The notes: generated from the letters alone by a model not told the origin. A stretch of DNA of 64,000 nt from Vulgatibacter incomptus (GCF_001263175.1 NZ_CP012332.1:2539501-2603500); one strand, 5' to 3'. Numbered from the stretch's first letter, positions 43,712 through 53,213 are shown. Program-made: numbers and translations.

Positions 43712-44356
43712 ATGGCAAAGCAGGACAGGACACGCCCGTACCACCACGGAGACCTCAAACGTGCGCTCGTCGAGGCCAGCCTCGAGCTGCTGCGGGAGCA
43801 GGGCCTGGACACGCTGACCGTCGCGGAGGTCGGCCGCCGCGTCGGCGTCTCCTCCGCCGCGCCCTACAAGCACTTCGCCGACCGACACGCGCTCCTGCGC
43901 GCCGTCGCAGCCGAGGGCAACCGGCTCCTCAACGCGGCCATCCTCGAGACTGTCGGGAGCGCGGCCGATCCCGTCGAGGCCTTCCGCCTCTCCGGCGTGG
44001 CGTACATCCGATGGGCTGCGCAGAACCCGGCTCTCTACCGCCTCGCGACCGACCCCGCACTCCTCGACTACGGCGGCGCCCCTCCGCCGGATGCCAAGGC
44101 GCCCGAGGCGCTGCAGGGCTCACTCGACACCTTCTGGAGCCAGCTCGCCGAGCTCGTGCGCTCGGGGCGGGCCATCCCCGCCGGGCACCCGCTGATCGAG
44201 CAGCTGCGGGGACGAGCGCTGGCCCACGGCGTGGCGAGCCTCTTCGTGAGCGGCGTGTTCGACTCCATCGGCATCCCGATGGACGAGGCCGAGCGCATTG
44301 CGCGGGCCGTCACCGGAGAATTCGTGCCGGCCCGGCGTGAGCCTCGGAAAGCCTGA
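43712..44356 (+). CDS. TetR/AcrR-family transcriptional regulator
   Basis: A 214-residue repressor. N-terminal helix-turn-helix TVAEVGRRVGVSSAAPYKHFADRHALLRAV is typical of TetR; the C-terminal ligand domain (FRLSGVAYIRWAAQNPALYRL...) resembles the WHG-type TetR C-terminus. It is divergent from the carotenoid oxygenase gene across the palindromic operator, so it is likely to control that gene and itself. The ligand may be the oxygenase substrate or product, which is inference. Ribosome-binding site GGAGAGGAAG overlaps the end of the operator region. Confidence 0.92.
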   Translation: MAKQDRTRPYHHGDLKRALVEASLELLREQGLDTLTVAEVGRRVGVSSAAPYKHFADRHALLRAVAAEGNRLLNAAILETVGSAADPVEAFRLSGVAYIRWAAQNPALYRLATDPALLDYGGAPPPDAKAPEALQGSLDTFWSQLAELVRSGRAIPAGHPLIEQLRGRALAHGVASLFVSGVFDSIGIPMDEAERIARAVTGEFVPARREPRKA

Positions 44357-44480
44357 GCGAGACCCCGGGTAGGAGGCGGCGAGCGGTGGTAGTCGAGCCC
44401 CTTGTGCATGGGGTCTCCGTCGGCAACACTTCCAGGTGTAGCGGTTTCCCAGCGATGCACCGACATCCGGAGACACTGGT

Positions 44481-45872
44481 TTGCCTGACTCGAACGGCCT
44501 TCGCTCCTTCGCGTTTTTCGCGCTCCTGGCCGGCTCCATCGCGGCCTCTGCCCATGCCGCCACGCGAACGAGCGGGGCAGACGCGAAACGACCTCCTGGG
44601 CAGGTCGACATTGCGGCCCTCTTTGCACCGAGTCCGGAGTCGCTTCGGGATCATGCGAGAGCGATGAACGAGTTCGGCCTCGAGCTCTTTCGTGCCGCGA
44701 GGACCGACGAGAACGGAGCGATCTCGCCTCCGTCGATCGCCGCGGCGTTCTCGCTGGCAGTTCCCGGCGCGAATGGGACGACCCTCGCCGAGCTTCGCCG
44801 GGCCCTCCGCGTCGGGAGCGACGACGTGGCGTACATGCGCCTGGGCCACGAGCTGCTCCAGTCGATCTCCGACCGAGCGGAGCTAGAGGCTGCGAGCCGC
44901 GCCTTCGTCGACGATGACCTTTCACTGAAGGCCGAGTACGAGCGCACGATCGCATCCGCGGCCGGGATGTCGTTCGAGCGTCTGCCGATCTCCAGCGATC
45001 CGGAAGGCGCGCGGGTGCGGATCAACCGGTGGGTCGACCAGACGACGAAGGGGAAGATTCCGTCGCTCCTCCCGCCAGGGCTCGTGACCACAAGGACCCA
45101 GCTCGCCCTCGTCTCCGCGCTGAGCCTCTCCGGAAGTTGGATGCATCCGTTCAAGCTCGACGACACACGTCCCGGCCCCTTCCATCTGCTGACGGGCCAG
45201 ACGATCGAGGTGCCGATGATGCACGCCCAACGCCGTGCGTCGTACGCCCGGGTGGATGGCGTGAAGCTCCTCGAGCTTCCCTTCCGCGGCGATCTATCGA
45301 TGCTTTTCGTGCTGCCGGACGAAGGAGAGGACGATTCGACCGGATCAACTGGTTTGGGACTGGGTCAGCTGGGCCCGAGATCGTCAGCACCCACCCCTTC
45401 CACCCCGGCGAATCGCGTCGCACCCTCGCGCCCGGCGGCCAGCGCAAAGCCGGCAAAGACCCTGCGGCAGGTCGAGGATGCGCTGACGGTCGAGACCCTC
45501 GAAAGGTGGACCTCGCGGCTCTCCCGGAGCAACGTTTCGATCGCGATTCCACGATTCACCGTCGACGCGCCCCTGGACCTGAAGCCGCCGCTGATGTCGA
45601 TGGGCATTCGGCGGGCCTTCAAAGAGGGAGAAGCGGATTTCAGCAAGCTCTCGGCGAAACGGCTGTACATCGAGCACGCCGTCCACCGGTCCTTCGTCCA
45701 CGTCGACGAACGAGGCGTCGAAGCGGGCGCGGCGACGGCCCTCCTCTTTGGCAGCCGGGGCGCGACCCCCATGCCGTCGTTTCATGCCGATCAGCCGTTT
45801 CTCTTCCTCATCCGCGACCAGAAGACCCAGGCGATCCTCTTCATCGGCCGGGTGACCCACCCGCGCGACTGA
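44481..45872 (+). CDS. Exported serpin
   Basis: A 463-residue serine protease inhibitor. A TTG start at 44481 with CGGAGAC upstream gives a signal peptide (FAFFALLAGSIAASAHA). Serpin core motifs: ALVSALSLSGSWMHPF, LLELPFRGDLSMLFVLP, HRSFVHVDERGVEAGAATA and DQPFLFLIRD. The reactive loop hinge ERGVEAGAAT follows the P17-P8 pattern of inhibitory serpins; counting on, P1 would be the Arg in LLFGSRGAT, suggesting trypsin-like targets. A Pro/Ala/Ser-rich insert of about 50 residues (about 295-345) interrupts the core where most serpins have a short turn. It probably protects the cell against its own or prey proteases. Confidence 0.9.
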   Translation: MPDSNGLRSFAFFALLAGSIAASAHAATRTSGADAKRPPGQVDIAALFAPSPESLRDHARAMNEFGLELFRAARTDENGAISPPSIAAAFSLAVPGANGTTLAELRRALRVGSDDVAYMRLGHELLQSISDRAELEAASRAFVDDDLSLKAEYERTIASAAGMSFERLPISSDPEGARVRINRWVDQTTKGKIPSLLPPGLVTTRTQLALVSALSLSGSWMHPFKLDDTRPGPFHLLTGQTIEVPMMHAQRRASYARVDGVKLLELPFRGDLSMLFVLPDEGEDDSTGSTGLGLGQLGPRSSAPTPSTPANRVAPSRPAASAKPAKTLRQVEDALTVETLERWTSRLSRSNVSIAIPRFTVDAPLDLKPPLMSMGIRRAFKEGEADFSKLSAKRLYIEHAVHRSFVHVDERGVEAGAATALLFGSRGATPMPSFHADQPFLFLIRDQKTQAILFIGRVTHPRD

Positions 45873-45884
45873 GGAAAGCGACAA

Positions 45885-45926
45885 ACGCCGTTCGCCGCGT
45901 CCTCACGGGATTGCGGCGAACGGCGT
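45885..45926. terminator. Strong bidirectional terminator hairpin
   Basis: Perfect 14-bp stem ACGCCGTTCGCCGC / GCGGCGAACGGCGT between the convergent serpin and recA genes. Confidence 0.75.
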
Positions 45927-45956
45927 CCAGCGCCCAGCCACGAACCGACGGACGAC

Positions 45957-47018
45957 TCAGGCGATGGCGGCGAGCGGAGCTTCGAGACCGCCGGCAGCGT
46001 CACCGCTCAGCCGGGCGACGAGCTCCGCCGCGATCTTCTCGCGGAGCTCGGGCTGGCGATCGAGGGTCTCGGCGGCGCGATCCCTCCCCTGCCCCAGGCG
46101 CTCGCCGTTGTAGACGTACCAGGCGCCGTTGCGGTCGACGAGGTTGACGCCGTCGCGGCTGGCGAGGTCGAGCACCTCCGCCGAGCGATTGATCCCGAAG
46201 GAATAGCGGATCTCGAGCTCGGCCTCTCCGAAGGGAGGCGCGACCTTGTTCTTCACCACCTTCACCCGCGCCTTGCTCGCCACGACCTTGTCGCCGTCCT
46301 TCACCTGACCGGCCCGGCGGACCTCCAAGCGCACCGAGCTGTAGAACTTCAGCGCGTGTCCGCCGGTCGTGGTCTCGGGGTTGCCGAACATCACGCCGAT
46401 CTTCATCCGGATCTGGTTCACGAAGACGACCGTCGTCTTGCTCTTCGCGACCGCGGCAGTGAGCTTGCGGAGCGCCTGGCTCATCAGCCGCGCATGGAGC
46501 CCCACGTGGCTGTCGCCCATCTCGCCCTCGATCTCGGCGCGAGGGACGAGAGCGGCCACGGAGTCCACGACGATGAGATCCACGGAGCCCGAGCGGACGA
46601 GGGCGTCGGCGATCTCGAGGGCCTGCTCGCCGGAGTCCGGCTGTGAGACGAGCAGGTTCTCCAGGTTCACACCCAGACGGCGCGCGTACGACGGATCGAG
46701 CGCGTGCTCGGCGTCGATGAACGCCGCGATCCCCTTCTTCGCCTGGCACTGGGCGATCGCCGACAGGCATAGGGTGGTCTTTCCCGACGACTCGGCGCCG
46801 TAGATCTCCACGACCCTCCCGCGCGGCAGACCGCCGCAGCCGAGCGCGAGGTCGAGGCCGATGGAGCCCGTCGGAATCACCTCGATCGCCTGCTGGCTGC
46901 CCTCTCCCATCGCCATGATCGACCCCTCGCCGTACTGCTTTCGAATCCCACTCAGCGCCGCTGCGAGCGCCTTCGCCTTCTCGGACATCCGCTCCGCCAC
47001 CTTCTCCAGCTTGCCCAT
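45957..47018 (-). CDS. recA: Recombinase RecA
   Basis: A 353-residue recombinase for homologous repair and SOS induction. Walker [11 protein letters not shown], the [19 protein letters not shown] segment, [22 protein letters not shown] (L2 loop) and [12 protein letters not shown] are all canonical. The length is normal. It starts 33 bp after comM on the same strand. No LexA box was seen in the short gap, so the promoter is probably upstream of comM, or regulation is not by a recognisable LexA site. Myxobacteria may carry a second recA elsewhere. Confidence 0.97.
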   Translation of the reverse strand: MGKLEKVAERMSEKAKALAAALSGIRKQYGEGSIMAMGEGSQQAIEVIPTGSIGLDLALGCGGLPRGRVVEIYGAESSGKTTLCLSAIAQCQAKKGIAAFIDAEHALDPSYARRLGVNLENLLVSQPDSGEQALEIADALVRSGSVDLIVVDSVAALVPRAEIEGEMGDSHVGLHARLMSQALRKLTAAVAKSKTTVVFVNQIRMKIGVMFGNPETTTGGHALKFYSSVRLEVRRAGQVKDGDKVVASKARVKVVKNKVAPPFGEAELEIRYSFGINRSAEVLDLASRDGVNLVDRNGAWYVYNGERLGQGRDRAAETLDRQPELREKIAAELVARLSGDAAGGLEAPLAAIA

Positions 47019-47051
47019 CGCTCTCTCCTTTTCGGCGCCCTCGCGCCCTCG

Positions 47052-48581
47052 CTACAGCCCTTGGTCCAGCATTCGAAAACAGGTCGCCCGCACGACGTCC
47101 TCGACCTCGAGCGCGTCTCGATCGGCGAGATCGGCGATGGTCCGCGCCACGCGCAGGAGCCGATCGAAGGCCCGCGCCGAGAGCTCCCAGCCGCGGATGA
47201 GGGTGGCGAGGTAGGCCTCTGCGTCGGGCCTGGCCCTGCAGGCCTTGCGGAGCAGCCCCGTCGGCACTGCGGCGTTGGTGAGCGCGGGGCCGATGCCGTC
47301 CAGGCACCCGAGACGATCAGCCGCCCGCTCCCGGGCGGCGAAGACCCTCTCGCGGACGCTCCGCGAGCTCTCGCCAGGGGGACCGGTGAGAGCCTCGGTC
47401 GCGACCGGGCCCACCTCCACGTGCATGTCGATGCGATCGAGCAGCGGTCCGGAGAGGCGGGAGCGATAGCGCCTCACGGCCTCGATGGCGCAGGAGCAGA
47501 GCGCGGGGTTCGCCGCCGAGTACCTCCCGCAGGGGCAGGGGTTCATCGTCGCCACCAGCTGGAAGGTCGCCGGGTACGAGACGGAGAGATGGGCCCGGCG
47601 GATGCGGATCTCTCCGTCCTCCAACGGCTCCCGAAGCGACTCGAGGGCGTTGCGCCGGAACTCCGGCAGCTCGTCCAGGAAGAGGACCCCGCGGTGGGCG
47701 AGGCTCGCCTCCCCCGGCGCAGGGGGATTCGAGGCGCCGATGAGGCCTGCATCGCTGACCGAGTGATGGGGCGCGCAGAAAGGCGGCCGGGTGAGGATCG
47801 GCCTGCCTCCCAGGCGGCCGGCGGCGCTCCAGACCCGCGTGGCCTCCAGCGCCTCGGGGAAGGAGAGATCCGGCAGGAGCGAGGAAAGCCGGCGCGCCAG
47901 CATGGTCTTGCCGGTCCCGGGGGGCCCGATGAGGATCAGGTTGTGGCCGCCTGCTGCGGCGACCTCCAACGCGAAGCGCGCCTCGCTCTGGCCGCGAACG
48001 TCACAGAGATCGAGCTCCTGCGGCGACCTGGCGGGATCGAAGCGGAACGGTTCGGGGCTCGGGAGGCGCTCGTCGCCCGCCAGATAGGAAGCGAGCTGCG
48101 CCAAGCTGGAGCAGCCGAGAATCTCGATCCCGTCTACGACGGCTGCCTCGCGGGCGCTCTCCACGGGGAGGATGACGCCAGCGCAACCCTGGTCCCGGGC
48201 ATGGGCCGCGAGGGAGAGGCCGCCGGGGATTGGCCGAAGGCTTCCGTCCAGGGCGAGCTCGCCAGCGAGGAGGAAGCCCTCCAGGCGTTCCGGCTTGGCG
48301 AAGCCGGCCGCGATCAGCACCGCGACGGCAATCGGGAGATCGAAGCCCGTGCCGTCCTTTCGGAGATCGGCGGGCGCGAGGTTCACCGTCATCCGCTGCT
48401 GGGGAAACTGGAAACCCGATTGCTGGATGGCGGACCGGACGCGATGCCGGGACTCGGCGACCGCTCGATCGCCCATCCCGACGACCTGGAAAACGGGCAT
48501 TCCAGTGCTCGCCTCAGCCTCGACCTGCACCCTGGATGCTTCGATCCCGCTCAGCGCACCGCTCAGAACACGCGCGATCAT
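47052..48581 (-). CDS. comM: YifB/ComM-family Mg-chelatase-like AAA+ ATPase
   Basis: A 509-residue AAA+ protein that drives branch migration during natural transformation in relatives. N-terminal S5-like domain (VQVEAEASTGMPVFQVVGMGDRAVAESRHRVRSAI), Walker A LIGPPGTGKTMLARRLSSLLP, Walker B LFLDELPEF, and the C-terminal LSGPLLDRIDMHVEV and GWELSARAFDRLLRVARTIADL motifs. Domain order and length are typical. Operon with recA, consistent with a joint role in DNA recombination. Confidence 0.93.
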   Translation of the reverse strand: MIARVLSGALSGIEASRVQVEAEASTGMPVFQVVGMGDRAVAESRHRVRSAIQQSGFQFPQQRMTVNLAPADLRKDGTGFDLPIAVAVLIAAGFAKPERLEGFLLAGELALDGSLRPIPGGLSLAAHARDQGCAGVILPVESAREAAVVDGIEILGCSSLAQLASYLAGDERLPSPEPFRFDPARSPQELDLCDVRGQSEARFALEVAAAGGHNLILIGPPGTGKTMLARRLSSLLPDLSFPEALEATRVWSAAGRLGGRPILTRPPFCAPHHSVSDAGLIGASNPPAPGEASLAHRGVLFLDELPEFRRNALESLREPLEDGEIRIRRAHLSVSYPATFQLVATMNPCPCGRYSAANPALCSCAIEAVRRYRSRLSGPLLDRIDMHVEVGPVATEALTGPPGESSRSVRERVFAARERAADRLGCLDGIGPALTNAAVPTGLLRKACRARPDAEAYLATLIRGWELSARAFDRLLRVARTIADLADRDALEVEDVVRATCFRMLDQGL

Positions 48582-48777
48582 CAGCGCCTCCGATCCGACG
48601 GGTCGCCTTTCGCAAGAGCGGTGCCGCGTCCCGGTGGGGCGTGAGATCCACGGAATCCCTGGGGATTGGAGATCAGGCGCTCGGGGACCGAGGCCGCGCG
48701 GGCGTACCGGCGGGCCCGGAAGCCGGTCCGGCCTCGTGTCGATTGTGTGCGTTCCGCGCTTTGCCTATATCGAGCCG

Positions 48778-49485
48778 ATGCGCGTGAACGGATCCTCGAA
48801 CCGACCTTCGTCGCCCGAACCGTCGCCGGAAGGCGAGCTCCTGGGGGAGCGACCAGGGGATGCCGTCGGCGAGGAGCCGGAGGAGCGGGGAGAGCCCCGC
48901 TCGCGAACCACCGAGGAGCTGGTCGGGCGAAAGCCGCGGCCGGAGGACTTCGAGGAGCTACCCCGCGCGCCTCTCCACGTGGTGCTCGCGGACGTACGCG
49001 GCCTCGCGAACGTCGGGCTGGCCTTCCGCCTCTGCGACAACCTTCGGGTGGCCCACCTCTGGCTCTGCGGGATCACCGGTCATCCGCCGTATCCGGGCGA
49101 TCCCCGAGCGGCCGTGATCGCGGAGCGCTGCGATCGGGAGATCCGGAGGACGGCGGTGATGGCGGTCCCCTTCGTCCCGTGGACCTACGCGCCGTCGGCA
49201 CTCGAAGTCGTCGCCGCCCGGAAGGCCGCGGGAGATCGCATCGTGGTGCTGGAGCAGGCGGAAGGCGCCCTCCCACCGGCGAAGGCGGACCTGACGGCGC
49301 CGCTCTGCCTCGTGCTCGGCCACGAGCGCCAGGGCGTCGCGCCGGAGATCCTCCGCGAGGCCGACCTCGTCCTCGAGATCCCGGTGTGGGGGATGGCCAA
49401 CTCGCTCAACGTCGCGATGTCGCTCGCGGTCGTGGGCTACGAAGCGGCGCGCCAGAACGCCGGCTTCGGCCTCGAGCCGCTCTAG
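48778..49485 (+). CDS. TrmH/SpoU-family RNA 2'-O-methyltransferase
   Basis: A 235-residue SPOUT methyltransferase. An acidic disordered leader of about 65 residues is followed by motif 1 (LADVRGLANVGLAFRLCDNL), motif 2 (CLVLGHERQGVAPEIL) and motif 3 (LEIPVWGMANSLNVAMSLAVVGYEA), which bind S-adenosylmethionine in a trefoil knot. Target RNA (tRNA or rRNA) cannot be told. The start is the ATG at 48778 with CGAG upstream; a GTG about 30 bases earlier is possible. Divergent from comM. Confidence 0.88.
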   Translation: MRVNGSSNRPSSPEPSPEGELLGERPGDAVGEEPEERGEPRSRTTEELVGRKPRPEDFEELPRAPLHVVLADVRGLANVGLAFRLCDNLRVAHLWLCGITGHPPYPGDPRAAVIAERCDREIRRTAVMAVPFVPWTYAPSALEVVAARKAAGDRIVVLEQAEGALPPAKADLTAPLCLVLGHERQGVAPEILREADLVLEIPVWGMANSLNVAMSLAVVGYEAARQNAGFGLEPL

Positions 49486-49542
49486 GCGCCGCCAGCAAGG
49501 TCGACCGCCAGGACACGCGCGATAGGGCGCAACGCGATGGGC

Positions 49543-49572
49543 GATCCGCCCCGCCCTTCCGGGAGGCGGATC
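49543..49572. terminator. Hairpin between convergent genes
   Basis: GATCCGCC / GGCGGATC stem, with further GC pairs inside, between the TrmH gene and the export lipoprotein gene. Confidence 0.6.
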
Positions 49573-49596
49573 CCGCCGAGCCGAAGCGGAACCCGA

Positions 49597-50226
49597 TTAG
49601 AAGAAGCTCTCGCCCACGAAGACGATGTCGCCGGGGCTGAGATAGAGGTTCGGCTGCCGTCCCGTTCCGATGTCGTCGACTGCGACCTTGATCCGCTCCT
49701 CCCGCCCGTCGATCGAGCGGGTGACGAGGACGGAGTTCCTCGCGGCCAGCTTGGTGAAGCCGCCGGCGAGCGTGATCGCCTGGACCACGTTCATCCGATC
49801 CTCGAACGGGAAGGTGCCGGGCTTCTGGACCTCGCCGAAGACGAAGACCTTCTTGGAGTTGTGCTCCTTGAGGAAGACCGTCACCTGCGGGTTCTTGAGG
49901 TAGCCGTCGGCGAGGCAGACGGTGAGATCGTTGGCGACCTCGGTGGCGCCCTTGTTCGCGACGTCCACGCGCCCGCAGAACGGGAACGAGATCGCCCCGT
50001 CGCTGGCCACCCGGTAGGAACCCGAGAGGTCCGCCTCCCCGACCACGCGCACGACGAAGACGTCGCCGGATCCGAAGGTCTGGGCGGGAACCAACACGGG
50101 AGGCTCTCCCCGTGCCTCACCCGCGTGGACGGCGCGCGACGAACCACGCCCGCCGCTCGCGCAGGCCGACAGGATGGATGCGATTCCAACGACGGCGACG
50201 AAGGTCGCCCAAGCTCGAAACTTCAC
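49597..50226 (-). CDS. Polysaccharide export lipoprotein (Wza/BexD-type)
   Basis: A 209-residue outer-membrane exopolysaccharide exporter component. The GTG at 50226 (GGAGACG upstream) gives VKFRAWATFVAVVGIASILSAC, a lipoprotein signal. The Poly_export domain (FGSGDVFVVRVVGEADLSGSYRVASDGAISFPFCGRVDVA) and one SLBB domain (VFVFGEVQKPGTFPFEDRMNVVQAITLAGGF) follow, ending LSPGDIVFVGESFF. It is shorter than Wza of E. coli (about 380 residues), as are many myxobacterial homologues. Next to it is a barrel protein probably of the same export system; no Wzc, polymerase or glycosyltransferase gene is adjacent. Confidence 0.9.
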   Translation of the reverse strand: MKFRAWATFVAVVGIASILSACASGGRGSSRAVHAGEARGEPPVLVPAQTFGSGDVFVVRVVGEADLSGSYRVASDGAISFPFCGRVDVANKGATEVANDLTVCLADGYLKNPQVTVFLKEHNSKKVFVFGEVQKPGTFPFEDRMNVVQAITLAGGFTKLAARNSVLVTRSIDGREERIKVAVDDIGTGRQPNLYLSPGDIVFVGESFF

Positions 50227-50329
50227 CGAACGTCTCCAAGCCACGCGTCGAACCTCCTGCCTTTTGCCCGAGGCCATGCCCCACGGCAAGGAGATCGACG
50301 AACGGGCGAGAACCGCTCCGATCGCACGA

Positions 50330-50355
50330 AGGGCGCCCGAACCTCCAGGCGCCCT
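50330..50355 (-). terminator. Hairpin after the outer-membrane barrel gene
   Basis: AGGGCGCC / GGCGCCCT stem about 35 bp downstream of the barrel stop codon and upstream of the export lipoprotein gene; it separates or attenuates transcription between them. Confidence 0.6.
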
Positions 50356-50387
50356 CGCGTGAACTCGAGTCGGTGTACCGCCTCGAC

Positions 50388-51671
50388 TTAGTAGTAGACC
50401 ACCACGTGAGCGCCGATCTCGTGGCGATCGTACTCGAGGCCCGCAAGCTTCGCGGAGGTGGTGCGGCTGGTGTACCCGTAGGACACACCAGCGGTGACGA
50501 GCTGGCTGAACTCCCAATCCGGCCCGATCTGGAAGCCGAGCTGCTCGTCGTTGCCGCGCGCGTCGGCGGGGAACTTGAGCACGTCGTAGGAGAGGCCGCC
50601 CTTGAGGAGGAGCTGGCCCGCCATCCGGGTCTGGCCGTTGAGGTAGACGCGGTCGTCGGAGTAGTAGAGCGACGCCGAGGCGGAGGGCTCGAAGGTCCGG
50701 GCGTAGCCGAAGCGGATCTGGCTCTGCTCGGAGTAGAGGTAGCCGACCTCCGCCTGTCCGATCATCCCGCCGTAGGGCTTGCCGTCCTCGAGATCGGAGG
50801 ACTGCTTGCCGTAGCCGGCCTTGAGGACGAGGGCGATCTTCGGCATCACCATGCCCACGAAGCCGGCGGCGACCCGGATGTTCGTGCTGTCGTAGTTCTG
50901 GGCGACCTCACGCTCGAAGTTGCGGATGGAGAGGCCCGTGTCGAGCACGAGGGCGGAGATCGGGCTCAGCTTGTAGCCCAGGTTGAGGCCGACGGTGTGC
51001 TGCATGTAGTCGTGGTTGCTGACGGACTCGTCGGCGCCACCGTTCTTCGGCTCGAAATGCTCGTAGGTGTTGACGTAGGCCGGCTTGATAACCAGCGCGC
51101 CGCCGCCCGGAGCGACCTCGACGTTAACGCCCAGGTCGTTCCGATCGCTGATCGTCAGCGTCCCGAGCTCCATGTTCGTGGTGCGGTCGCTGCGGTTGAA
51201 GCGCTCGTCGAGGCCCACCTTCGTGTTGCCCTTCGGGTTGAAGAGCGAGTTCAACTCGAAGTTGACGCCGGTCTTGCTCTGATCGCGCGTCCAGCTCTCC
51301 TGGGCACCCGTGTAGGCGTTGTAGTCGATCATCAGGCGCGCGCCGAGCTCCACCGACTCCGAGGGGATCGTGAGCTCGAGGCCCGGCCGGAGGTGGAGGA
51401 TCAGATCTCCGGTGCCGTTCTTGGAGTCGAGGGCGTCGACCGCCTTCTCGCTGCGGCCGACGTAGGAGTCGTAGCGCGTCTCGAAGCCGAAGAGCGGGTG
51501 GAGGCGGCCCGAGCCGACCCGCAGGCCGTTCTCGCTACGGGTGCCGACCGAGGTCTGCGCGTGCGCGGCGCCGGCGGCGACGACGGTCGCCACCGCGACG
51601 ATGGAGCAGAGGAGCTGCGTGAGGCTCGGGCGCCCGGCGGGCGCGGAGCCATCGAAAGACTTCCTGGACAT
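50388..51671 (-). CDS. Outer-membrane beta-barrel protein, probably exopolysaccharide-related
   Basis: A 427-residue exported barrel. The start at 51671 has AAGGTGA upstream and gives a signal peptide ending VVAAGAAHA. The mature part is a run of amphipathic strands (FGFETRYDSYVG, LHLRPGLELTIPSESVELGARLMIDY, ... IGAHVVVYY), consistent with a barrel of about 16-18 strands and the C-terminal aromatic signal. Barrel proteins of this type sit beside Wza-like genes in myxobacterial exopolysaccharide (eps) loci, where they are thought to form the terminal channel; this role is inferred from context. Confidence 0.75.
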   Translation of the reverse strand: MSRKSFDGSAPAGRPSLTQLLCSIVAVATVVAAGAAHAQTSVGTRSENGLRVGSGRLHPLFGFETRYDSYVGRSEKAVDALDSKNGTGDLILHLRPGLELTIPSESVELGARLMIDYNAYTGAQESWTRDQSKTGVNFELNSLFNPKGNTKVGLDERFNRSDRTTNMELGTLTISDRNDLGVNVEVAPGGGALVIKPAYVNTYEHFEPKNGGADESVSNHDYMQHTVGLNLGYKLSPISALVLDTGLSIRNFEREVAQNYDSTNIRVAAGFVGMVMPKIALVLKAGYGKQSSDLEDGKPYGGMIGQAEVGYLYSEQSQIRFGYARTFEPSASASLYYSDDRVYLNGQTRMAGQLLLKGGLSYDVLKFPADARGNDEQLGFQIGPDWEFSQLVTAGVSYGYTSRTTSAKLAGLEYDRHEIGAHVVVYY

Positions 51672-51744
51672 CGAATTCACCTTGTCTGCCGTTCCCGCCC
51701 CCCTCGGGGACACGGGCGAGGCAAAAGTGCCAAGCGGTGGAGAG

Positions 51745-52299
51745 CTACTTCGTCGGGCTCGCGGCAGGGAGACGTCGCTGGAGCGGAACGGAGCCAAAGG
51801 GAGACGTGGCCGAGTCGGAGAGCGGGTTGTACCAGCCCGTGCCGTCTTCTCTCGAGCCCTTGGCGGCGAGAGCGTCCGTCGAGGCGTCCGTGCCGCCGGC
51901 CTTCTCGTCCGAATCGGCGAGAACGGCGCCGTCCTCGATGCCGACACAGCGGTTGGCCTCGGCCCGCTGCAGCTTCACCTGCTGTGAAGCGGACTTCACC
52001 GCCTGAAGGGCGGCGGTCGCGACGTCGAGGCCCCAGCCGTTGGCCGCGTCGAGGGTGGCCTCGGCCCGCGCCACGCTCTGCTCCATGGAGTCGCGGCGCT
52101 CGGTCACGCAGTTGAGCTTCAGCTTGTCGGAGCCCTTGGCCTGCTCGGTGGCGAGCTGCCGGACCTGCGAGGTCGACTGCTTCATCGCCGTGATCGTGGC
52201 CCGGGCTTCCTCGAGGAGGCTGGCAGGCGTTTCGGCCGAAGAGGCCAAGGGCGCGGCGAGAACGGCCGCCGCGATCAGAATGCTGAGATTGGCACGCAC
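51745..52299 (-). CDS. Secreted hypothetical protein with helical domain
   Basis: A 184-residue exported protein starting at a GTG (52299, GAGG eight bases upstream) with signal peptide VRANLSILIAAAVLAAPLASSAE. The mature domain to about residue 120 is helical (LLEEARATITAMKQSTSQVRQLATEQAK, MEQSVARAEATLDAANG) with one Cys pair (LNCVTE, NRCVGI); the tail is acidic then Pro/Ser-rich. No family is recognised. It precedes the barrel gene by 73 bp on the same strand and may belong to the same export operon. Confidence 0.7.
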   Translation of the reverse strand: MRANLSILIAAAVLAAPLASSAETPASLLEEARATITAMKQSTSQVRQLATEQAKGSDKLKLNCVTERRDSMEQSVARAEATLDAANGWGLDVATAALQAVKSASQQVKLQRAEANRCVGIEDGAVLADSDEKAGGTDASTDALAAKGSREDGTGWYNPLSDSATSPFGSVPLQRRLPAASPTK

Positions 52300-52511
52300 G
52301 TAATGACCTCGGAGAGTTGCTGAACAACGTAATTTGGAGCTGGGACGGTAGTGGCCAAGATCCGGATTGTCAAATTCCAAATTGCGGATTGTATGAGATC
52401 AAGACCGCTTCCTGCCCTCGGTAGCGAAGTTGGCCACCGAACACCATCCCATATGCATGGGGCTGCCGGGCCGCCCCCCCTGCCCGCCGAATGGCCGGTG
52501 CGGAACGACGA

Positions 52512-52540
52512 AAGGCCGCTCGCGCGGTGCGAACGGCCTT
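52512..52540. terminator. Hairpin in the gap between mglA and the secreted protein gene
   Basis: AAGGCCG / CGGCCTT stem. Together with the hairpin next to mglA it fills the 326-bp gap 52300-52625, which otherwise shows only an AT-rich stretch near 52320-52400 suitable for the promoter of the secreted protein gene. Confidence 0.5.
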
Positions 52541-52590
52541 CACTTTCGCGGATTGGAGGTCGAGAGCTCGAAGGCGGAGAACAAGGAGGG

Positions 52591-52619
52591 AGGTCGCACG
52601 CCGAATCCGGCGGCGACCT
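52591..52619 (-). terminator. Terminator of mglBA
   Basis: AGGTCGC-CGCCG / CGGCG-GCGACCT nested stem beginning seven bases after the mglA stop codon, followed on the minus strand by a pyrimidine-rich CCCTCCTTGTTCT. Confidence 0.7.
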
Positions 52620-52625
52620 TCGGCC

Positions 52626-53213
52626 TCAGGTGCCGCTCTTGACCTTGGTCAGGACCTGCTTCGCCACGGCCTTCAGGGTGTCGAAGACCCCGACGCCGGT
52701 GAGGGCGACGGCGTTGAACTCGGGCACGCGGGTCGGGTTGAGCTGGCGGGAGAGCTCCTCGACCGGGAGGATGTTGGGGAGATCCCGCTTGTTGTACTGG
52801 ATCACGTACGGGATCTTGTCGAGGTCGTAGCCCTGCTCGGCGAGGTTGATCCGGAGGTTCTCCACGGACTCGAGGTTGGCCTCCATGCGATCCGTGAGCG
52901 AATCGGCGACGAAGACGACGCCGTCGACTCCGCGCAGGATCAGCTTCCGGGACGCGTCATAGAAGACCTGACCCGGCACGGAGTAGAGGTGGAAACGGGT
53001 CTTGAAACCCCGGATTTCGCCGAGCCCCAAAGGCAGGAAGTCGAAGAAGAGCGTGCGATCCGTCTCCGTGGCGAGCGAGATCATGTTGCCCCGCGCCTCT
53101 GGGTTCGTCTTCGCATACACGTACTGGAGATTGGTGGTCTTCCCACACAAGCCCGGTCCGTAATAGACGATCTTGCAGGTGATCTCGCGCAGCGGCAGGT
53201 TGATGAAGGGCAC
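52626..53213 (-). CDS. mglA: Polarity GTPase MglA
   Basis: A 195-residue Ras-like GTPase that sets the leading pole and drives gliding and pilus-based motility reversal in myxobacteria. P-loop [12 protein letters not shown], switch [22 protein letters not shown], and [11 protein letters not shown] (NKxD base recognition). The sequence parallels M. xanthus MglA over its full length, including the [13 protein letters not shown] and [20 protein letters not shown] segments. It is 48 bp downstream of mglB, the same order as in Myxococcus, and followed by a terminator. Confidence 0.96.
   Translation of the reverse strand: MPFINLPLREITCKIVYYGPGLCGKTTNLQYVYAKTNPEARGNMISLATETDRTLFFDFLPLGLGEIRGFKTRFHLYSVPGQVFYDASRKLILRGVDGVVFVADSLTDRMEANLESVENLRINLAEQGYDLDKIPYVIQYNKRDLPNILPVEELSRQLNPTRVPEFNAVALTGVGVFDTLKAVAKQVLTKVKSGT

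Noticed and set aside
46990-47060. LexA box before recA
   Set aside because: The 33-bp gap between comM and recA contains no dyad resembling a known LexA site.
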